Part shown: one piece after another, positions 63,085 through 64,000 of the stretch
How positions within the stretch are numbered: position 1 is the first letter of the stretch
Layout of the letters: each line of letters begins with the position of its first letter
Assembly: GCF_017654505.1 (NCBI RefSeq)
Contig: NC_054536.1
Span: forward strand, 31,409,446-31,473,445
Reading direction: 5' to 3'
DNA: 64,000 nucleotides
Origin: Polyodon spathula
Lineage: Eukaryota; Chordata; Actinopteri; Acipenseriformes; Polyodontidae
The notes under the pieces: model-generated
Told to the model about the DNA's origin: nothing
Seen by the model: the letters and a program-made list of their open reading frames with translations, nothing else
Database searches by the model: none
Program-made: the position numbers and the translations under genes

Positions 63085-64000
63085 GGGGGGGGGGGGTTGT
63101 TTTTGTGATTATGGTGATGGTTATTGTGGTTGTGATTGTTGTTATGGTTATTGTGATGATGGTGGTGGTGGTGGTGGTGGTTGTTGTAATGGTTGTGATG
63201 ATGGTGGTGGTGGTTGTGATGGCGGCTGTTGTGGTGGTGGTTGTGATGGTTGTTGTGATGGTGGTGGTGGTTGTTGTAATGGTTGTTGTGTTTGTGATGG
63301 TGGTGGTGGTGGTTATCGTGCTGGTGGTCGTGGTGGTTGTTGTAATGGTTGTTGTGGTGGTTGTGATGGTGGTGGTGGTGTGGTGGTGTTATCGTTGTGT
63401 GGTCGTGGTGGTTGTTGTAATGGTTGTTGTGATGGTGGTGGTGGTTGTTGTAGTGGTTGTTGTGGTGGTGGTGGTGGTGGTGGTTGTGTTGTTGTGATGG
63501 TGGTGGTTGTTGTTGTGGTTGTGATGGTGGTGGTGGTTGTTGTAATGGTTGTTGTGGTGGTGGTGGTGGTTGTTGTAATGGTTGTGGTGGTGGTGGTGGT
63601 TGTTGTAATGGTTGTGGTGGTGGTTTGTTGTAATGGTTGTTGTGATGGTCGTGGTGGTTGTTGTAATGGTTGTTGTGATGGTCGTGGTGGTTGTTGTAAT
63701 GGTTGTTGTGATGGTGGTGGTGGTTGTTGTGGTGGTGGTGGTTGTGTATGGTCGTGGTGGTTGTTGTGGTGGTTGTTGTGATGGTCGTGGTGGTTGTTGT
63801 AATGGTTGTTGTGATGGTCGTGTGGTTGTTGTAATGGTTGTTGTGGTTGTTGTAATGGTGGTCGTGTGGTGTTGTGATGGTCGTGGTGGTTGTTGTGATG
63901 GTGGTGGTGGTTGTGGTGGTTGTTGTGATGGTGGTGGTGGTTGTTGTATGGTGGTTGTTGTGGTGGTGGTGGTGAATGGTTGTGGTGGTGATGGTGGTTG
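63085..64000 (+). repeat. TGG/TTG-rich minisatellite, runs off the right edge
   Basis: At least 900 bp is almost only G and T, with three-base periodicity and a longer unit around GGTTGTTGTAATGGTTGTTG plus GATGGTCGTGGT (about 33 bp). A poly-G run at 63084-63095 precedes it. The Val/Met- or Gly/Cys-rich open frames are by-products, not proteins. Confidence 0.95.

Noticed and set aside
63105..63781. Long Val/Met-rich and Gly/Cys-rich open frames on the plus strand
   Set aside because: They are translations of a TGG/TTG minisatellite in two frames, with no start context or domain.
60399..64000. Second coding exon of the kansl1-like gene
   Set aside because: No frame resembling the KANSL1 continuation (RAEWKWAADRAA) was found; it must lie to the right of the window.

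Overview
The window is vertebrate nuclear DNA, most likely from a ray-finned fish. Coding exons are short and separated by long introns full of Tc1/mariner, hAT, piggyBac-like and pogo/Tigger-like DNA transposons, an L2-like LINE and a tRNA-derived SINE. The SINE and the spacious introns suggest a non-teleost such as a sturgeon or paddlefish, but that is a weak inference. There is nothing bacterial here: no operons, CRISPR or rRNA.

Most of the window (5016-56828, minus strand) is one complete gene, smarcc1 (BAF155), a core scaffold subunit of BAF/PBAF (SWI/SNF) chromatin remodelers. I could place all 28 coding exons. Every exon has AG/GT borders and compatible phases, and together they give a 1094-residue open frame, against about 1105 in human SMARCC1. 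The N-terminal chromo/BRCT-like module, SWIRM, SANT, acidic linker, coiled coil and Pro/Gln/Met-rich tail appear in order. The linker and tail match SMARCC1 rather than SMARCC2.

About 1.5 kb away, head to head on the plus strand (58387-60398), is the large first coding exon of a KANSL1-family gene (NSL histone-acetyltransferase complex). It is recognised by its coiled coil (QVVQAKQVERH) and by its acidic end (SSSGGESDVEE) just before a splice donor. Its later exons, including the PEHE domain, lie beyond the right edge. The two chromatin genes share a GC-rich divergent promoter interval with an NRF1-like site near the smarcc1 start.

The introns hold a rich transposon record. It includes three decayed Tc1 elements (introns 21, 11 and 8), a hAT of about 3.6 kb with a ZBED-like transposase remnant, and a LINE broken by two hAT MITEs, one with a perfect 8-bp target duplication. 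There is also a 1.6-kb hAT-type element with a perfect 8-bp duplication, a piggyBac-like MITE flanked by TTAA, two pogo-like MITEs, a nested pair in intron 11 and transposase remains of further hAT elements in intron 2. Long TA, poly-G and poly-C tracts are frequent.

The left 5 kb is the smarcc1 3' side plus a degenerate tandem repeat of about 250 bp. The right 3.6 kb is a KANSL1 intron with LINE tails, a MITE and a TGG/TTG-rich minisatellite running off the edge. No wholly new molecular system is evident. The most interesting points are the smarcc1/kansl1-like divergent pair, the uORF-loaded kansl1-like leader, a candidate stop-generating microexon in smarcc1, and the datable nested transposons.
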